From contig NZ_MUJK01000003.1 in the NCBI RefSeq assembly GCF_002906155.1, forward strand, positions 62,001 through 126,000: a DNA stretch of 64,000 nt. The letters are read 5' to 3'. Below, in pieces: positions 1-8,997 of the stretch. The stretch's first letter is position 1. The number at the start of each line of letters is the position of its first letter. The DNA is from Pseudomonas laurylsulfativorans (GTDB taxonomy: Bacteria > Pseudomonadota > Gammaproteobacteria > Pseudomonadales > Pseudomonadaceae). The notes below the pieces were generated by a model. That model worked only from the letters and a program-made list of their open reading frames with translations, did no database searches and had not been told where the DNA came from. Made by a program: the position numbers and the translations under genes.

Positions 1-428
1 TCAATAAAATGAAGCATTCGGCTGCCAGATTATCGCCCGAGGCCCAGGCGTGCCTGATCGGTTATCCATGGCCGGGTAACGTGCGAGAGTTGGACAACGC
101 GATTCAGCGTGCGCTGATTCTGCAGCAGGGTGGCTTGATCCAGCCGCAGGACTTCTGCCTGGCCGGGCCGGTGGCTTGCGCTCCATTGCCTGCGTTGGCT
201 GCGGTGCCAGCGGGTGCTGTGGAAATCGAGTCCGAGTCGGCCGGTGCGCTGGGTGATGACCTGCGTCGCCGCGAGTTCCAGATGATCATCGATACCCTGC
301 GCGCCGAGCGCGGTCGCCGCAAAGAGGCGGCCGAGCGCCTGGGGATCAGTCCGCGAACCCTGCGCTACAAGCTGGCGCAGATGCGCGATGCGGGCATGGA
401 TGTAGAAGCTTACTTGTTCGCCACCTGA
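1..428 (+). CDS. fleR: FleR, sigma-54-dependent response regulator (3' end only)
   Basis: The reading frame enters from outside the window, so only about the last 140 residues are present. They contain the end of an AAA+ sigma-54 activator domain (the motif [20 protein letters not shown] at residues about 17-36 of the fragment) and a C-terminal Fis-type helix-turn-helix ([18 protein letters not shown]). In Pseudomonas the fleSR pair lies just upstream of fliE, and FleR with RpoN drives the later sigma-54 flagellar genes such as fliK. The gene identity rests on this position plus the domain order. The receiver domain and most of the ATPase cannot be checked here. The stop codon is at 426-428. 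Confidence 0.9.
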   Translation, partial: NKMKHSAARLSPEAQACLIGYPWPGNVRELDNAIQRALILQQGGLIQPQDFCLAGPVACAPLPALAAVPAGAVEIESESAGALGDDLRRREFQMIIDTLRAERGRRKEAAERLGISPRTLRYKLAQMRDAGMDVEAYLFAT

Positions 429-442
429 TCCTGATTGTGTCC

Positions 443-546
443 CTGTAGGAGCGAGCTTGCTCGCGATGGATGTGAACGATAACGCTGGGAACCTGACACC
501 CCGCGGTGTTCTCGGGTTCATCGCGAGCAGGCTCGCTCCTACAGGG
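443..546. repeat. REP pair (family A) between fleR and fliE
   Basis: Two inverted copies of a REP element (GGAGCGAGCTTGCTCGCGA and its complement) are separated by about 60 bases, each ending in a CCTGTAGGAG-type edge. It sits just after the fleR stop, where such an element could act as a 3' stabiliser or weak terminator. The fliE sigma-54 promoter follows about 45 bases later. Confidence 0.85.
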
Positions 547-591
547 GGCGGCGGCGATGAGAAGGGCTTTTGTGAAACAAGGCCATGGAGC

Positions 592-606
592 TGGCACCCT
601 TGTTGC
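592..606 (+). promoter_or_regulatory. Sigma-54 promoter of fliEFGHIJ
   Basis: The sequence reads TGGCAC-N5-TTGC followed by T, an exact match to the -24/-12 RpoN consensus, ending 61 bases before the fliE start codon. In Pseudomonas fliEFGHIJ is an RpoN-dependent flagellar operon under FleQ, which fits. Confidence 0.85.
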
Positions 607-667
607 TAACACCTCATTACCCGCCGAGTGAGTGTCAAAAAATTGCGGGTCGTCAAAGAGAGTAATC

Positions 668-994
668 ATGAGCCAAGGTATTGAATTCAATCGGTTGATG
701 CTGGATATGCGCGCCATGCAAATGGATGCCATGTCTGCGCCGAAATCGACTGCCGTCCCTGAAGTGGCGGGCAGCAGCTTTTCTGACATGCTCGGCCAGG
801 CCGTCAATAAAGTGAACGACACCCAACAGGCTTCCACGCAGTTGGCCAGCGCCTTCGAAATCGGCAAAAGCGGCGTCGACCTCACGGACGTGATGATTTC
901 CTCGCAGAAGGCCAGTGTGTCGTTCCAGGCATTGACCCAGGTGCGCAACAAGCTGGTTCAGGCCTACCAAGACATCATGCAGATGCCGGTTTAA
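668..994 (+). CDS. fliE: FliE, flagellar hook-basal body junction protein
   Basis: A 108-residue protein beginning [20 protein letters not shown]. FliE forms the junction between the MS ring and the proximal rod and is among the first substrates of the flagellar export apparatus. The C-terminal half ([20 protein letters not shown]) is the conserved FliE signature, and the length is normal for the family. The start at 668 is chosen because AAAGAG lies just before it. An in-frame upstream ATG at 632 would add 12 residues without a ribosome binding site. It is the first gene of fliEFGHIJ and is separated from fliF by 16 bases. Confidence 0.95.
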   Translation: MSQGIEFNRLMLDMRAMQMDAMSAPKSTAVPEVAGSSFSDMLGQAVNKVNDTQQASTQLASAFEIGKSGVDLTDVMISSQKASVSFQALTQVRNKLVQAYQDIMQMPV

Positions 995-1010
995 AGGACG
1001 AGATTGAGTC

Positions 1011-2798
1011 ATGGCAGAAGCAGTCGCCGATAATGTTCCGGCCAAGGCCACTCCAATAGACGGCAAACCACCGCTGTTCGGGTTGTCTTTCCTGGAAAAC
1101 ATCTCCGAGATGACCGTGTTGCGTCAGGTGGGCCTGTTGGTCGGCCTGGCGGCGAGCGTGGCGATTGGTTTTGCCGTGGTGTTGTGGTCCCAACAGCCGG
1201 ACTACCGGCCTCTGTACGGCAGCCTTGCCGGCATGGACGCCAAGCAGGTCATGGATACCCTGGCCTCCGCCGATATCCCGTACACCGTCGAACCCAACTC
1301 CGGAGCCTTGCTGGTCAAGGCCGATGACCTGTCCCGTGCGAGGCTCAAGCTCGCGGCCGCTGGTGTCACTCCCAGCGACGGCAACATCGGTTTTGAAATC
1401 CTCGACAAGGAACAGGGGCTGGGCACCAGCCAGTTCATGGAAGCGACCCGCTATCGTCGCGGCCTCGAAGGCGAGCTGGCCCGCACCATTTCCAGCTTGA
1501 ACAACGTCAAGGGTGCCCGCGTGCACCTGGCGATCCCGAAAAGTTCGGTGTTCGTGCGCGATGAGCGCAAGCCGAGCGCTTCGGTTCTGGTTGAACTCTA
1601 TTCCGGTCGCTCCCTCGAACCAGGCCAGGTCGTGGCCATCATCAACCTGATGGCGACCAGCGTTCCCGAACTCAGCAAGTCGCAGATCACCGTCGTCGAC
1701 CAGAAAGGCAACCTGCTCTCGGATCAGGCGGAAAACTCCGAACTGACCATGGCTGGCAAGCAGTTCGACTACAGTCGTCGCATGGAAAGCATGCTCACCC
1801 AGCGTGTGCACAACATCCTGCAGCCGGTATTGGGCAACGACCGTTATAAGGCCGAAGTCTCGGCCGATGTGGACTTCAGTGCGGTCGAGTCGACCTCCGA
1901 GCAGTTCAATCCGGACCAGCCTGCCCTGCGCAGCGAGCAGTCGGTCAACGAGCAACGTACCGCCAGCAATGGCCCGCAGGGTGTGCCGGGTGCCTTGAGC
2001 AACCAGCCGCCGTCGCCGGCCTCCGCGCCGCAGACCACCGGTGGCGCCACCGCGTCGGCGGGCATGGTGCAGCCAGGCCAGCCGCTGATCGATGCCAACG
2101 GCCAGCAAATCATGGACCCAGCCACCGGCCAGCCAATGCTCGCGCCGTATCCGGCGGACAAGCGTCAACAATCGACCAAGAACTTCGAACTCGACCGTTC
2201 CATCAGCCATACCAAGCAGCAGCAGGGTCGTTTGAATCGCCTGTCGGTGTCGGTAGTGGTCGATGATCAGGTCAAGATCAACCCGACCAACGGCGAAACC
2301 ACCCGTGCGCCATGGACTGCCGATGAACTTTCGCGCTTCACGCGTCTGGTTCAGGACGCGGTTGGCTTCGATGCCAGTCGTGGTGACAGTGTCAGCGTGA
2401 TCAACATGCCGTTCTCCGCCGAGCGCGGTGAAGTGATTGCCGATATTCCGTTCTACTCGCAGCCGTGGTTCTGGGACATCGTCAAGCAAGTGCTGGGAGT
2501 GCTGTTCATTCTGGTGCTGGTGTTCGGTGTGCTGCGTCCGGTGCTCAACAACATCACCGGTGGTGGCAAGGGCAAGCAGTTGGCCGGTATCGGCAGCGAC
2601 GTCGAGTTGGGTGGCATGGGCGGTCTGGATGGCGAGCTGGCCAACGATCGTGTCAGCCTCGGCGGCCCGCAAAGCATTCTGCTGCCGAGCCCGAGCGAAG
2701 GCTATGACGCACAGTTGAACGCAATCAAGAGTCTGGTGGCAGAGGATCCGGGTCGTGTGGCCCAGGTCGTGAAAGAGTGGATTAACGCAGATGAGTGA
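1011..2798 (+). CDS. fliF: FliF, flagellar MS-ring protein
   Basis: A 595-residue inner-membrane protein that forms the MS ring on which the rotor and export gate are built. There are two membrane segments, at about residues 36-60 (VGLLVGLAASVAIGFAVVLW) and about 487-512 (VLGVLFILVLVFGVL). Between them lie the ring-building motifs and a long Pro/Gln/Ala-rich loop at about 320-380. The C-terminal tail after the second membrane segment is the FliG-binding region. The length is usual for Pseudomonas. It overlaps fliG by 8 bases, which implies translational coupling. Confidence 0.97.
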   Translation: MAEAVADNVPAKATPIDGKPPLFGLSFLENISEMTVLRQVGLLVGLAASVAIGFAVVLWSQQPDYRPLYGSLAGMDAKQVMDTLASADIPYTVEPNSGALLVKADDLSRARLKLAAAGVTPSDGNIGFEILDKEQGLGTSQFMEATRYRRGLEGELARTISSLNNVKGARVHLAIPKSSVFVRDERKPSASVLVELYSGRSLEPGQVVAIINLMATSVPELSKSQITVVDQKGNLLSDQAENSELTMAGKQFDYSRRMESMLTQRVHNILQPVLGNDRYKAEVSADVDFSAVESTSEQFNPDQPALRSEQSVNEQRTASNGPQGVPGALSNQPPSPASAPQTTGGATASAGMVQPGQPLIDANGQQIMDPATGQPMLAPYPADKRQQSTKNFELDRSISHTKQQQGRLNRLSVSVVVDDQVKINPTNGETTRAPWTADELSRFTRLVQDAVGFDASRGDSVSVINMPFSAERGEVIADIPFYSQPWFWDIVKQVLGVLFILVLVFGVLRPVLNNITGGGKGKQLAGIGSDVELGGMGGLDGELANDRVSLGGPQSILLPSPSEGYDAQLNAIKSLVAEDPGRVAQVVKEWINADE

Positions 2799-3810
2799 TA
2801 ACCGAGCCGTTGCCGCCAAACTGTCCAAGGTCGACAAAGCCGCAATCCTGCTGTTGTCCCTGGGCTCCACCGACGCTGCCCAGGTGCTGCGTCACATGGG
2901 CCCCAAAGAGGTTCAGCGCGTGGGTGTGGCCATGGCCCAGATGGGTAATGTGCACCGCGAGCAGGTCGAGCAGGTGATGAGAGAGTTCGTCGACATCGTC
3001 GGCGACCAGACCAGCCTTGGCGTCGGTTCCGACGACTATGTGCGCAAAATGCTCACCCAGGCCCTGGGCGAAGACAAGGCTAACGGCCTGATCGACCGCA
3101 TCCTGCTCGGTGGCAACACCAGCGGCCTCGACAGCCTGAAGTGGATGGAGCCGCGCGCCGTCGCCGACGTGATCCGTTACGAGCACCCGCAGATCCAGGC
3201 GATCGTGGTGGCGTATCTCGATCCCGACCAGGCCGGTGAAGTGCTCGGTAACTTCGACCACAAGGCGCGACTGGACATCATCCTGCGGGTTTCCTCGCTG
3301 AACACCGTACAGCCTGCGGCCCTGAAAGAACTCAACCAGATTCTCGAGAAGCAGTTCTCCGGCAATTCGAATGCCTCGCGCACCACCCTGGGTGGCATCA
3401 AGCGTGCAGCGGACATCATGAACTTCCTCGACAGCTCCATCGAAGGCCAGCTCATGGACTCGATCCGCGAAGTCGACGAAGACCTGTCCGGTCAGATCGA
3501 AGACCTCATGTTCGTGTTCAACAACCTGGCCGATGTCGACGACCGCGGCATTCAGGCGCTGCTGCGCGAGGTGTCCTCCGATGTGCTGGTGCTGGCCCTC
3601 AAAGGGTCGGACGAAGGCGTCAAGGAGAAGATCTTCAAGAACATGTCCAAGCGTGCGGCCGAACTGTTGCGCGACGACCTGGAAGCCAAGGGCCCGGTGC
3701 GCGTCAGCGACGTGGAAACCGCGCAGAAGGAAATCCTCACCATCGCCCGCCGTATGGCCGAAGCCGGAGAAATCGTTCTCGGCGGCAAGGGCGGCGAGGA
3801 AATGATCTAA
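2791..3810 (+). CDS. fliG: FliG, flagellar motor switch protein
   Basis: A 339-residue rotor protein that couples the MS ring to the C ring and carries the charged helix that meets the stator. The N-terminal FliF-binding region starts about residue 7 (KLSKVDKAAILLLSLG). The middle domain holds the EHPQ motif (about 131-134), and the C-terminal domain carries the charged torque helix around residues 270-300 (LKGSDEGVKEKIFKNMSKRA). The length matches the family. The start lies inside the end of fliF, and the stop is 4 bases before fliH. Confidence 0.97.
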   Translation: MSDNRAVAAKLSKVDKAAILLLSLGSTDAAQVLRHMGPKEVQRVGVAMAQMGNVHREQVEQVMREFVDIVGDQTSLGVGSDDYVRKMLTQALGEDKANGLIDRILLGGNTSGLDSLKWMEPRAVADVIRYEHPQIQAIVVAYLDPDQAGEVLGNFDHKARLDIILRVSSLNTVQPAALKELNQILEKQFSGNSNASRTTLGGIKRAADIMNFLDSSIEGQLMDSIREVDEDLSGQIEDLMFVFNNLADVDDRGIQALLREVSSDVLVLALKGSDEGVKEKIFKNMSKRAAELLRDDLEAKGPVRVSDVETAQKEILTIARRMAEAGEIVLGGKGGEEMI

Positions 3811-3814
3811 CACC

Positions 3815-4612
3815 ATGGTCAAGAATGATGATGCACCCACTGACCTGATCCGGGCCAGGGATGTCAGTGGCTTCGATACCTGGGCACTGCCCAGCTTCGA
3901 TCCGCCGCAACCCGAGCCTGAGCCTGAACCAGAACCCGAGCCGCCGGAAATGGAAGAAGTGCCGCTGGAAGAAGTCCAGCCACTGACCCTCGAAGAGCTC
4001 GAAAGCATTCGCCAGGAAGCCTACAACGAAGGTTTCGCGGTGGGTGAGAAGGAAGGTTTCCACAGCACCACGCTCAAGGTCCGCCAGGAAGCCGAAGTGG
4101 CCCTGACGGCCAAGATCGGGGCGCTGGAGCAACTGATGAGCCACCTGTTCGAGCCGATCGCCGAGCAGGACACCCAGATCGAAAAATCCCTGGTCGACCT
4201 CGTGCAGCACATCACCAAACAGGTGATCCAGCGCGAACTGGCCATCGACTCGACGCAGATCGAACACGTCATGCGCGATGCCCTCAAGCTCCTGCCGTTG
4301 GGCGTGGGCAATGTGCGGCTGTACATCAATCCGCAGGATTTCGAACAGGTCAAAGCCCTGCGCGAACGCCATGAAGAAACCTGGCGCATCGTCGAGGACG
4401 AATCGTTGTTGCCTGGCGGTTGCCGGGTCGAGACAGAACACAGTCGCATCGACGCCACAGTCGAGACCCGCGTCGCGCGGGTGATGGACAAGCTGTTCGA
4501 CCAGTTGCACGAGCAGGCCTTGCACCCGGCCGCGCCAGACCTGAGCCTGGAGCTTGCGGTCGACAGCAAGCCTGCAACCTCACCAGAAACGGATGCGCCT
4601 GATGCGCCTTGA
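3815..4612 (+). CDS. fliH: FliH, flagellar export ATPase regulator
   Basis: A 265-residue cytoplasmic protein that binds the FliI ATPase and tethers it to the C ring. The C-terminal region ([17 protein letters not shown], then [11 protein letters not shown]) is the FliH/YscL family core. Residues about 31-45 are an unusual run of Pro-Glu dipeptides followed by an acidic stretch, probably a disordered spacer between the N-terminal FliN-binding part and the coiled coil. The 3' end overlaps the fliI start. Confidence 0.94.
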   Translation: MVKNDDAPTDLIRARDVSGFDTWALPSFDPPQPEPEPEPEPEPPEMEEVPLEEVQPLTLEELESIRQEAYNEGFAVGEKEGFHSTTLKVRQEAEVALTAKIGALEQLMSHLFEPIAEQDTQIEKSLVDLVQHITKQVIQRELAIDSTQIEHVMRDALKLLPLGVGNVRLYINPQDFEQVKALRERHEETWRIVEDESLLPGGCRVETEHSRIDATVETRVARVMDKLFDQLHEQALHPAAPDLSLELAVDSKPATSPETDAPDAP

Positions 4613-5960
4613 GCGCACCAGCTTTGCCAAGCGCCTGGGCAGCTATGCCGAGGCCACGGGGTTGGCCGGCGCGCCGATCCTTGAAGGCCGCTTGCTGCGC
4701 ATGGTCGGCCTGACCCTCGAAGCTGAAGGCCTGCGCGCCGCCATGGGCAGCCGCTGCATGGTCATCAACGACGACAGCTATCACCCGGTGCAGGTCGAAG
4801 CTGAAGTGATGGGCTTCTCCGGCAGCAAGGTCTTCCTGATGCCGGTCGGCAGTGTCGCTGGCATTGCGCCCGGTGCCCGAGTGGTGCCGTTGGCCGATAC
4901 CGGTCGCCTACCCATGGGCATGAGCATGCTCGGACGGGTACTCGATGGCGCCGGTCGTGCCCTGGACGGCAAGGGCGGGATGAAGGCCGAAGACTGGGTG
5001 CCAATGGATGGCCCGACCATCAACCCGCTCAAGCGTGAGCCGATCAGCGAGCCGCTGGACGTGGGCATCCGTTGCATCAACGGCATGCTGACAGTCGGAC
5101 GCGGCCAGCGGCTCGGCCTGTTTGCCGGTACCGGTGTCGGTAAATCTGTGCTGCTGGGGATGATGACGCGCTTTACCGAGGCCGACATTATCGTCGTCGG
5201 GCTGATTGGTGAGCGGGGCCGCGAAGTCAAGGAATTCATCGAGCACATCCTCGGTGAAGAAGGGCTCAAGCGTTCGGTGGTCGTGGCGTCCCCGGCGGAC
5301 GATGCGCCGCTGATGCGCCTGCGAGCGGCCATGTACTGCACGCGAATTGCCGAGTATTTCCGCGACAAGGGCAAGAATGTCCTGTTACTGATGGACTCGC
5401 TGACCCGTTTCGCCCAGGCCCAGCGGGAAATCGCCCTGGCCATTGGCGAGCCGCCGGCGACCAAGGGCTATCCGCCGTCGGTATTCGCCAAACTGCCGAA
5501 GCTGGTGGAGCGGGCGGGTAACGCGGAGAAGGGCGGCGGTTCGATCACTGCTTTCTACACCGTGCTGTCCGAAGGCGATGACCAGCAGGACCCGATTGCC
5601 GACTCGGCGCGAGGCGTGCTCGACGGGCACATCGTGCTGTCCCGGCGCCTGGCCGAAGAAGGGCATTACCCGGCCATCGATATCGAAGCTTCCATCAGCC
5701 GAGTGATGCCGGCGGTGGTGTCGCCGGAACACATGACCCGTGCGCAGTACTTCAAGCAACTGTGGTCGCGCTATCAGCAGAGTCGCGACCTGATCAGTGT
5801 TGGCGCCTATGTCGCCGGTGGTGATCGGGAGACCGACCTGGCGATCTCCCTGCAGCCGCAACTGGTCAAGTACCTGCGTCAGGGCCTCAACGACAGCATC
5901 AGCCTGGGCGAAAGCGAAGCGTATCTCGCCTCGATCTTCGCGCCCGCGGCAGGCGGTTAA
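4602..5960 (+). CDS. fliI: FliI, flagellum-specific export ATPase
   Basis: A 452-residue F1-ATPase beta-like enzyme that energises and unloads substrates for the flagellar type III export gate. Walker A is FAGTGVGKS (about residues 174-182), Walker B is [14 protein letters not shown], and the family signature [17 protein letters not shown] is present. The ATG at 4602 gives the usual MRLERTSF start. ATG 4593 in the same frame would add only MRL. Both lie inside the end of fliH, so translation is coupled. It is followed at 6 bases by fliJ. Confidence 0.95.
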   Translation: MRLERTSFAKRLGSYAEATGLAGAPILEGRLLRMVGLTLEAEGLRAAMGSRCMVINDDSYHPVQVEAEVMGFSGSKVFLMPVGSVAGIAPGARVVPLADTGRLPMGMSMLGRVLDGAGRALDGKGGMKAEDWVPMDGPTINPLKREPISEPLDVGIRCINGMLTVGRGQRLGLFAGTGVGKSVLLGMMTRFTEADIIVVGLIGERGREVKEFIEHILGEEGLKRSVVVASPADDAPLMRLRAAMYCTRIAEYFRDKGKNVLLLMDSLTRFAQAQREIALAIGEPPATKGYPPSVFAKLPKLVERAGNAEKGGGSITAFYTVLSEGDDQQDPIADSARGVLDGHIVLSRRLAEEGHYPAIDIEASISRVMPAVVSPEHMTRAQYFKQLWSRYQQSRDLISVGAYVAGGDRETDLAISLQPQLVKYLRQGLNDSISLGESEAYLASIFAPAAGG

Positions 5961-5966
5961 GCGGTC

Positions 5967-6416
5967 ATGGCCCAGAGTCGGGCAGGAAGGCTGGCACCCG
6001 TGGTGGAAATGGCCGAAAAGGCCGAGAAAACCGCGGTCCAGCGCCTGGGGTATTTTCAAGGGCAGGTGCGCCTGGCCGAAAGCAAGCTCGCCGACCTTGA
6101 AGCCTTCCGCCTTGACTATCAGGAACAATGGATCGTACGTGGCAGCGGCGGCGTTTCGGGCCAATGGTTGCTGGGCTATCAGGGCTTTCTGGCGCAACTG
6201 GGCACGGCCATCGACCAGCAGCGGCAAAGCCTGGCCTGGCATCAAAACAACCTGAACAAGGCCCGGGAAACTTGGCAGCAGGCGTTTGCCCGGGTCGAAG
6301 GCTTGCGCAAGCTGGTTCAGCGCTATGCCGATGAGGCGCGGGCGCTTGAAGACCGGCGCGAACAGAAGTTGCTGGATGAGCTGTCCCAGCGCTTGCCGCG
6401 CGAGAATCCGTATTGA
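5967..6416 (+). CDS. fliJ: FliJ, flagellar export chaperone
   Basis: A 149-residue, highly charged, coiled-coil protein that acts as the general chaperone and central stalk of the FliI ATPase ring. The heptad-like AEKAEKTAVQRLGYFQGQ start and the LRKLVQRYADEARALEDRRE C-terminal part fit FliJ in length, composition and position directly after fliI. It appears to be the last gene of the fliE operon; an 89-base gap precedes the STAS gene. Confidence 0.92.
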   Translation: MAQSRAGRLAPVVEMAEKAEKTAVQRLGYFQGQVRLAESKLADLEAFRLDYQEQWIVRGSGGVSGQWLLGYQGFLAQLGTAIDQQRQSLAWHQNNLNKARETWQQAFARVEGLRKLVQRYADEARALEDRREQKLLDELSQRLPRENPY

Positions 6417-6505
6417 GTGTGCGTTCGAAAATTGGGCTGCCTTGCTCCCATCCATACCTGGTGCTAAACCTTCTAAACGTTTTCCAAAGACAAGGAAGCC
6501 ATTAA

Positions 6506-6805
6506 ATGTCAGTCGTTTCAGAAGTGTCCCAGGATGGGCAAAAGCTGACGATCTCGGTCAAGGGTCGTTTCGATTTCGCCAAGCATCAGGAATTTCGTCA
6601 GTCCTACGAAGATAAGCAGCTATCGGCGGTCGTGGTCGACCTCAAAGAGGCCACTTACCTCGATAGCTCGGCCCTGGGCATGCTGCTTTTGCTGCGTGAT
6701 CACGCCGGTGGCGACGACTCCGATGTGCGTGTCGTCAACAGCAGTACCGACGTGCGCAAAATTCTCGCCATCTCCAACTTCGACAAGTTGTTCGACATCA
6801 GTTGA
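6506..6805 (+). CDS. hsbA: STAS-domain anti-sigma factor antagonist (HsbA-like)
   Basis: A 99-residue single STAS domain. The motif YLDSSALGMLLLLRDH (residues about 51-66) carries the conserved serine that partner kinases phosphorylate. In P. aeruginosa the orthologous trio hsbA-hsbR-hptB links the HptB phosphorelay to the anti-sigma factor FlgM and to biofilm control. The same three genes in the same relation are seen here, so the symbol is given by synteny and domain match. Its stop overlaps the start region of hsbR. ATG 6506 has AAGGAAG upstream. No confident promoter was recognised in the 89 bases before it. Confidence 0.85.
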   Translation: MSVVSEVSQDGQKLTISVKGRFDFAKHQEFRQSYEDKQLSAVVVDLKEATYLDSSALGMLLLLRDHAGGDDSDVRVVNSSTDVRKILAISNFDKLFDIS

Positions 6806-6810
6806 TTGCC

Positions 6811-8517
6811 ATGCAACCACTGGAGCCGCTGACGATCCTGATTGCCGAGGACAGCGCCGCCGATCGCCTGCTGTTGTCGAGCATACTGCGCCGCCAGGGG
6901 CACGAAGTGCTGACGGCGGCCAACGGCGCTGAAGCGGTCGACGCGTTTGGCCGGCAACAACCGCACCTGGTGTTGATGGATGCGATGATGCCGGTCATGG
7001 ACGGCTTCGAGGCGGCCCGGCAGATCAAGGCCCTGGCCGGGGAAACCCTGGTGCCGATTATCTTCCTCACGTCGTTGTCCGAAAGCGAAGCCCTGGCCCG
7101 GTGTCTGGAGGTCGGCGGTGACGACTTTCTGGCTAAACCCTATAACCAGGTGATTCTCGCGGCCAAGATCAAGGCGATGGATCGTTTGCGGCGCTTGCAG
7201 GACACGGTGCTGCAACAGCGTGACCAGATCGCCCGGCACCACGACTACCTGCTCAACGAGCAGCGCGTGGCCAAGGCGGTTTTCGACAAGGTGGCGCACT
7301 CCGGCTGCCTGAATGCCGCTCCGAATATCCGTTATCTGCAATCGCCTTATGCGCTGTTCAACGGCGACCTGTTGCTGGCCGCCTTTACCCCGGCCGGTGA
7401 TATGCACGTAATGCTGGGTGACTTCACAGGCCACGGTCTGCCGGCGGCGGTTGGCGCCATGCCCTTGGCCGAAGTCTTCTACGGGATGACAGCCAAGGGT
7501 TATGGCCTGGCGGAAACCCTGCGCGAGATGAATGCCAAGCTCAAGCGCATCCTGCCGGTGGACATGTTTTGCTGTGCGACGTTGCTGTGCCTGAGTTTTC
7601 AGCGTCGTTCGGTTGAGGTCTGGAACGGTGGAATGCCCGACGGTTACCTGCATCGCATTGCCAGTGGCGAGCGAACCCCTCTGCCGGCGCGGCACCTGCC
7701 TTTGGGGGTGCTGAGCCCGGAATCCTTCGATGAGCGCACCGAAGTGTTTCCCATGGCGCTCGGGGATCGGGTTTTCCTCTTGTCCGATGGCGTGATCGAC
7801 ACCTGCGACGCCAATGACCAGTTGTTTGGCGTGCAGCGATTGCAGCAGGTGTTCGCCATCAATCGTCAGCCGGAGGCGCTGTTCGAAGAGATCGAGCAGG
7901 CGCTGCGCGATTTCGGCGGTGAAGCGCGCGACGATGTCAGCATGGTCGAAATCAGCTTGCTGGAGCCGGCGCAGATTACGCCGCCGGCATTGGTCTACTC
8001 CGACAGCGGCCAGTCCTGTCCGCTGGACTGGTCGGCGAGTTTCGAATTTCGCGCCGCCACGCTCAAGCGTTTCAATCCGCTACCCTACCTGTTGCGGTTG
8101 CTGCTCGAGGTTCATGGCCTTCGGGATCAGAGCGGTGCGCTTTACAGCGTGCTGGCGGAACTCTATTCCAATGCGCTGGAACATGGCGTGCTGGGGCTGG
8201 ATTCGAGCCTCAAGCGCGATGCATCGGGTTTTGCACGGTATTATCAAGAGCGCAGTGCCCGGCTCGGCGAACTGCAGGAAGGCTATGTACGGGTACATTT
8301 GCAGGTGGCGCCGACCGACGGCGGCGGTTGCCTGACCATTCACATCGAAGACAGCGGCAAGGGGTTCGATGTCGAGCGGGTGATGGCAAGACCGCTGGAT
8401 GACATCCGCCTGTCGGGACGAGGGGTCAGTCTGATCCGCCAGTTGGGGCGCAATGCCCGCTGGACCGACGGTGGTCGAAGGGCACGCGTGGAGTTTATCT
8501 GGGAGGCTCTGGCATAA
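6811..8517 (+). CDS. hsbR: HsbR-like response regulator / PP2C phosphatase / anti-sigma kinase
   Basis: A 568-residue three-domain protein. Residues 1-120 are a receiver domain (ILIAEDSAADRLL, phospho-acceptor Asp in LVLMDAMMPVMDG, Lys in FLAKPYN). The middle is a SpoIIE/PP2C-type phosphatase (MLGDFTGHGLPAAVGAMP, VFLLSDGVID, DDVSMVEI). The C terminus is a HATPase_c anti-sigma-type kinase (LAELYSNALEHGVLG, IEDSGKGFD, GRGVSLIRQL). By analogy with P. aeruginosa HsbR it receives phosphate from HptB and sets the phosphorylation state of HsbA. ATG 6811 is preferred. A TTG at 6802 overlapping the hsbA stop is possible; neither has a clear ribosome binding site. Confidence 0.88.
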   Translation: MQPLEPLTILIAEDSAADRLLLSSILRRQGHEVLTAANGAEAVDAFGRQQPHLVLMDAMMPVMDGFEAARQIKALAGETLVPIIFLTSLSESEALARCLEVGGDDFLAKPYNQVILAAKIKAMDRLRRLQDTVLQQRDQIARHHDYLLNEQRVAKAVFDKVAHSGCLNAAPNIRYLQSPYALFNGDLLLAAFTPAGDMHVMLGDFTGHGLPAAVGAMPLAEVFYGMTAKGYGLAETLREMNAKLKRILPVDMFCCATLLCLSFQRRSVEVWNGGMPDGYLHRIASGERTPLPARHLPLGVLSPESFDERTEVFPMALGDRVFLLSDGVIDTCDANDQLFGVQRLQQVFAINRQPEALFEEIEQALRDFGGEARDDVSMVEISLLEPAQITPPALVYSDSGQSCPLDWSASFEFRAATLKRFNPLPYLLRLLLEVHGLRDQSGALYSVLAELYSNALEHGVLGLDSSLKRDASGFARYYQERSARLGELQEGYVRVHLQVAPTDGGGCLTIHIEDSGKGFDVERVMARPLDDIRLSGRGVSLIRQLGRNARWTDGGRRARVEFIWEALA

Positions 8518-8547
8518 TCCGCGCATTCTTGATCAAGGAGTGAGCAA

Positions 8548-8898
8548 GTGGACAACACACATGTGGATCACGGCGTGCTGAGTGCATTGCGCGAAGTGAT
8601 GGAAGAGGGCTATCCGGATCTGTTGGAAATCTTTCTCGCGGACTCCGAAGAGCGCCTGAACGTCTTGAGAACAGCTGACAGTACCGAACTGCTGGTTGAA
8701 ACCGCCCATAGCTTCAAGGGCAGCAGCAGCAATATGGGTGCAGTCAGGCTGACCAAGTTGTGCCACCAGCTTGAACAGCAGGCCGCAAGTTTGCCAAGCG
8801 CGGCCGTTCAGGAACTGGTCGGCAAAATCGATAACGAGTTTGCCGGTATCCGGCCTCTGTACGAAGCTGAACGACAGCGTTGCCCGGCGAAAATCTGA
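8548..8898 (+). CDS. hptB: HptB-like histidine phosphotransfer protein
   Basis: A 116-residue single HPt domain. The phospho-accepting histidine is in ETAHSFKGSSSNMG, at about residue 54. In P. aeruginosa HptB collects phosphate from several hybrid kinases and passes it to HsbR, affecting motility, biofilm and the Rsm pathway. The GTG start at 8548 is supported by AAGGAG at 8535-8540. It lies 30 bases after hsbR in the same direction and before the promoter of fliK. Confidence 0.88.
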   Translation: MDNTHVDHGVLSALREVMEEGYPDLLEIFLADSEERLNVLRTADSTELLVETAHSFKGSSSNMGAVRLTKLCHQLEQQAASLPSAAVQELVGKIDNEFAGIRPLYEAERQRCPAKI

Positions 8899-8932
8899 GC
8901 ATAAGTTGTATGTGGTCTCCTTCGAGTGAAAC

Positions 8933-8947
8933 TGGCTCGACCTTTGC
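8933..8947 (+). promoter_or_regulatory. Sigma-54 promoter of fliK
   Basis: TGGCTC-N5-TTGC matches the RpoN -24/-12 pattern with correct spacing and ends 50 bases before the fliK start codon. In P. aeruginosa fliK belongs to the FleR/RpoN class, separate from the fliE operon, so a dedicated promoter here is expected. Confidence 0.7.
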
Positions 8948-8997
8948 AATCAACTCATTCAACTGTACTCAGAGCCCCGTGCAGCGGAGACCGTTTC

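Noticed and set aside
443..546. REP pairs as CRISPR repeats
   Set aside because: They are inverted pairs scattered singly between genes, with no regular spacers and no cas genes.
975..2870. Long open frame of 631 residues on the - strand opposite fliF
   Set aside because: It lies exactly opposite fliF, is His/Arg/Gln-rich like the antisense of GC-rich genes, has no family motif and no ribosome binding site.
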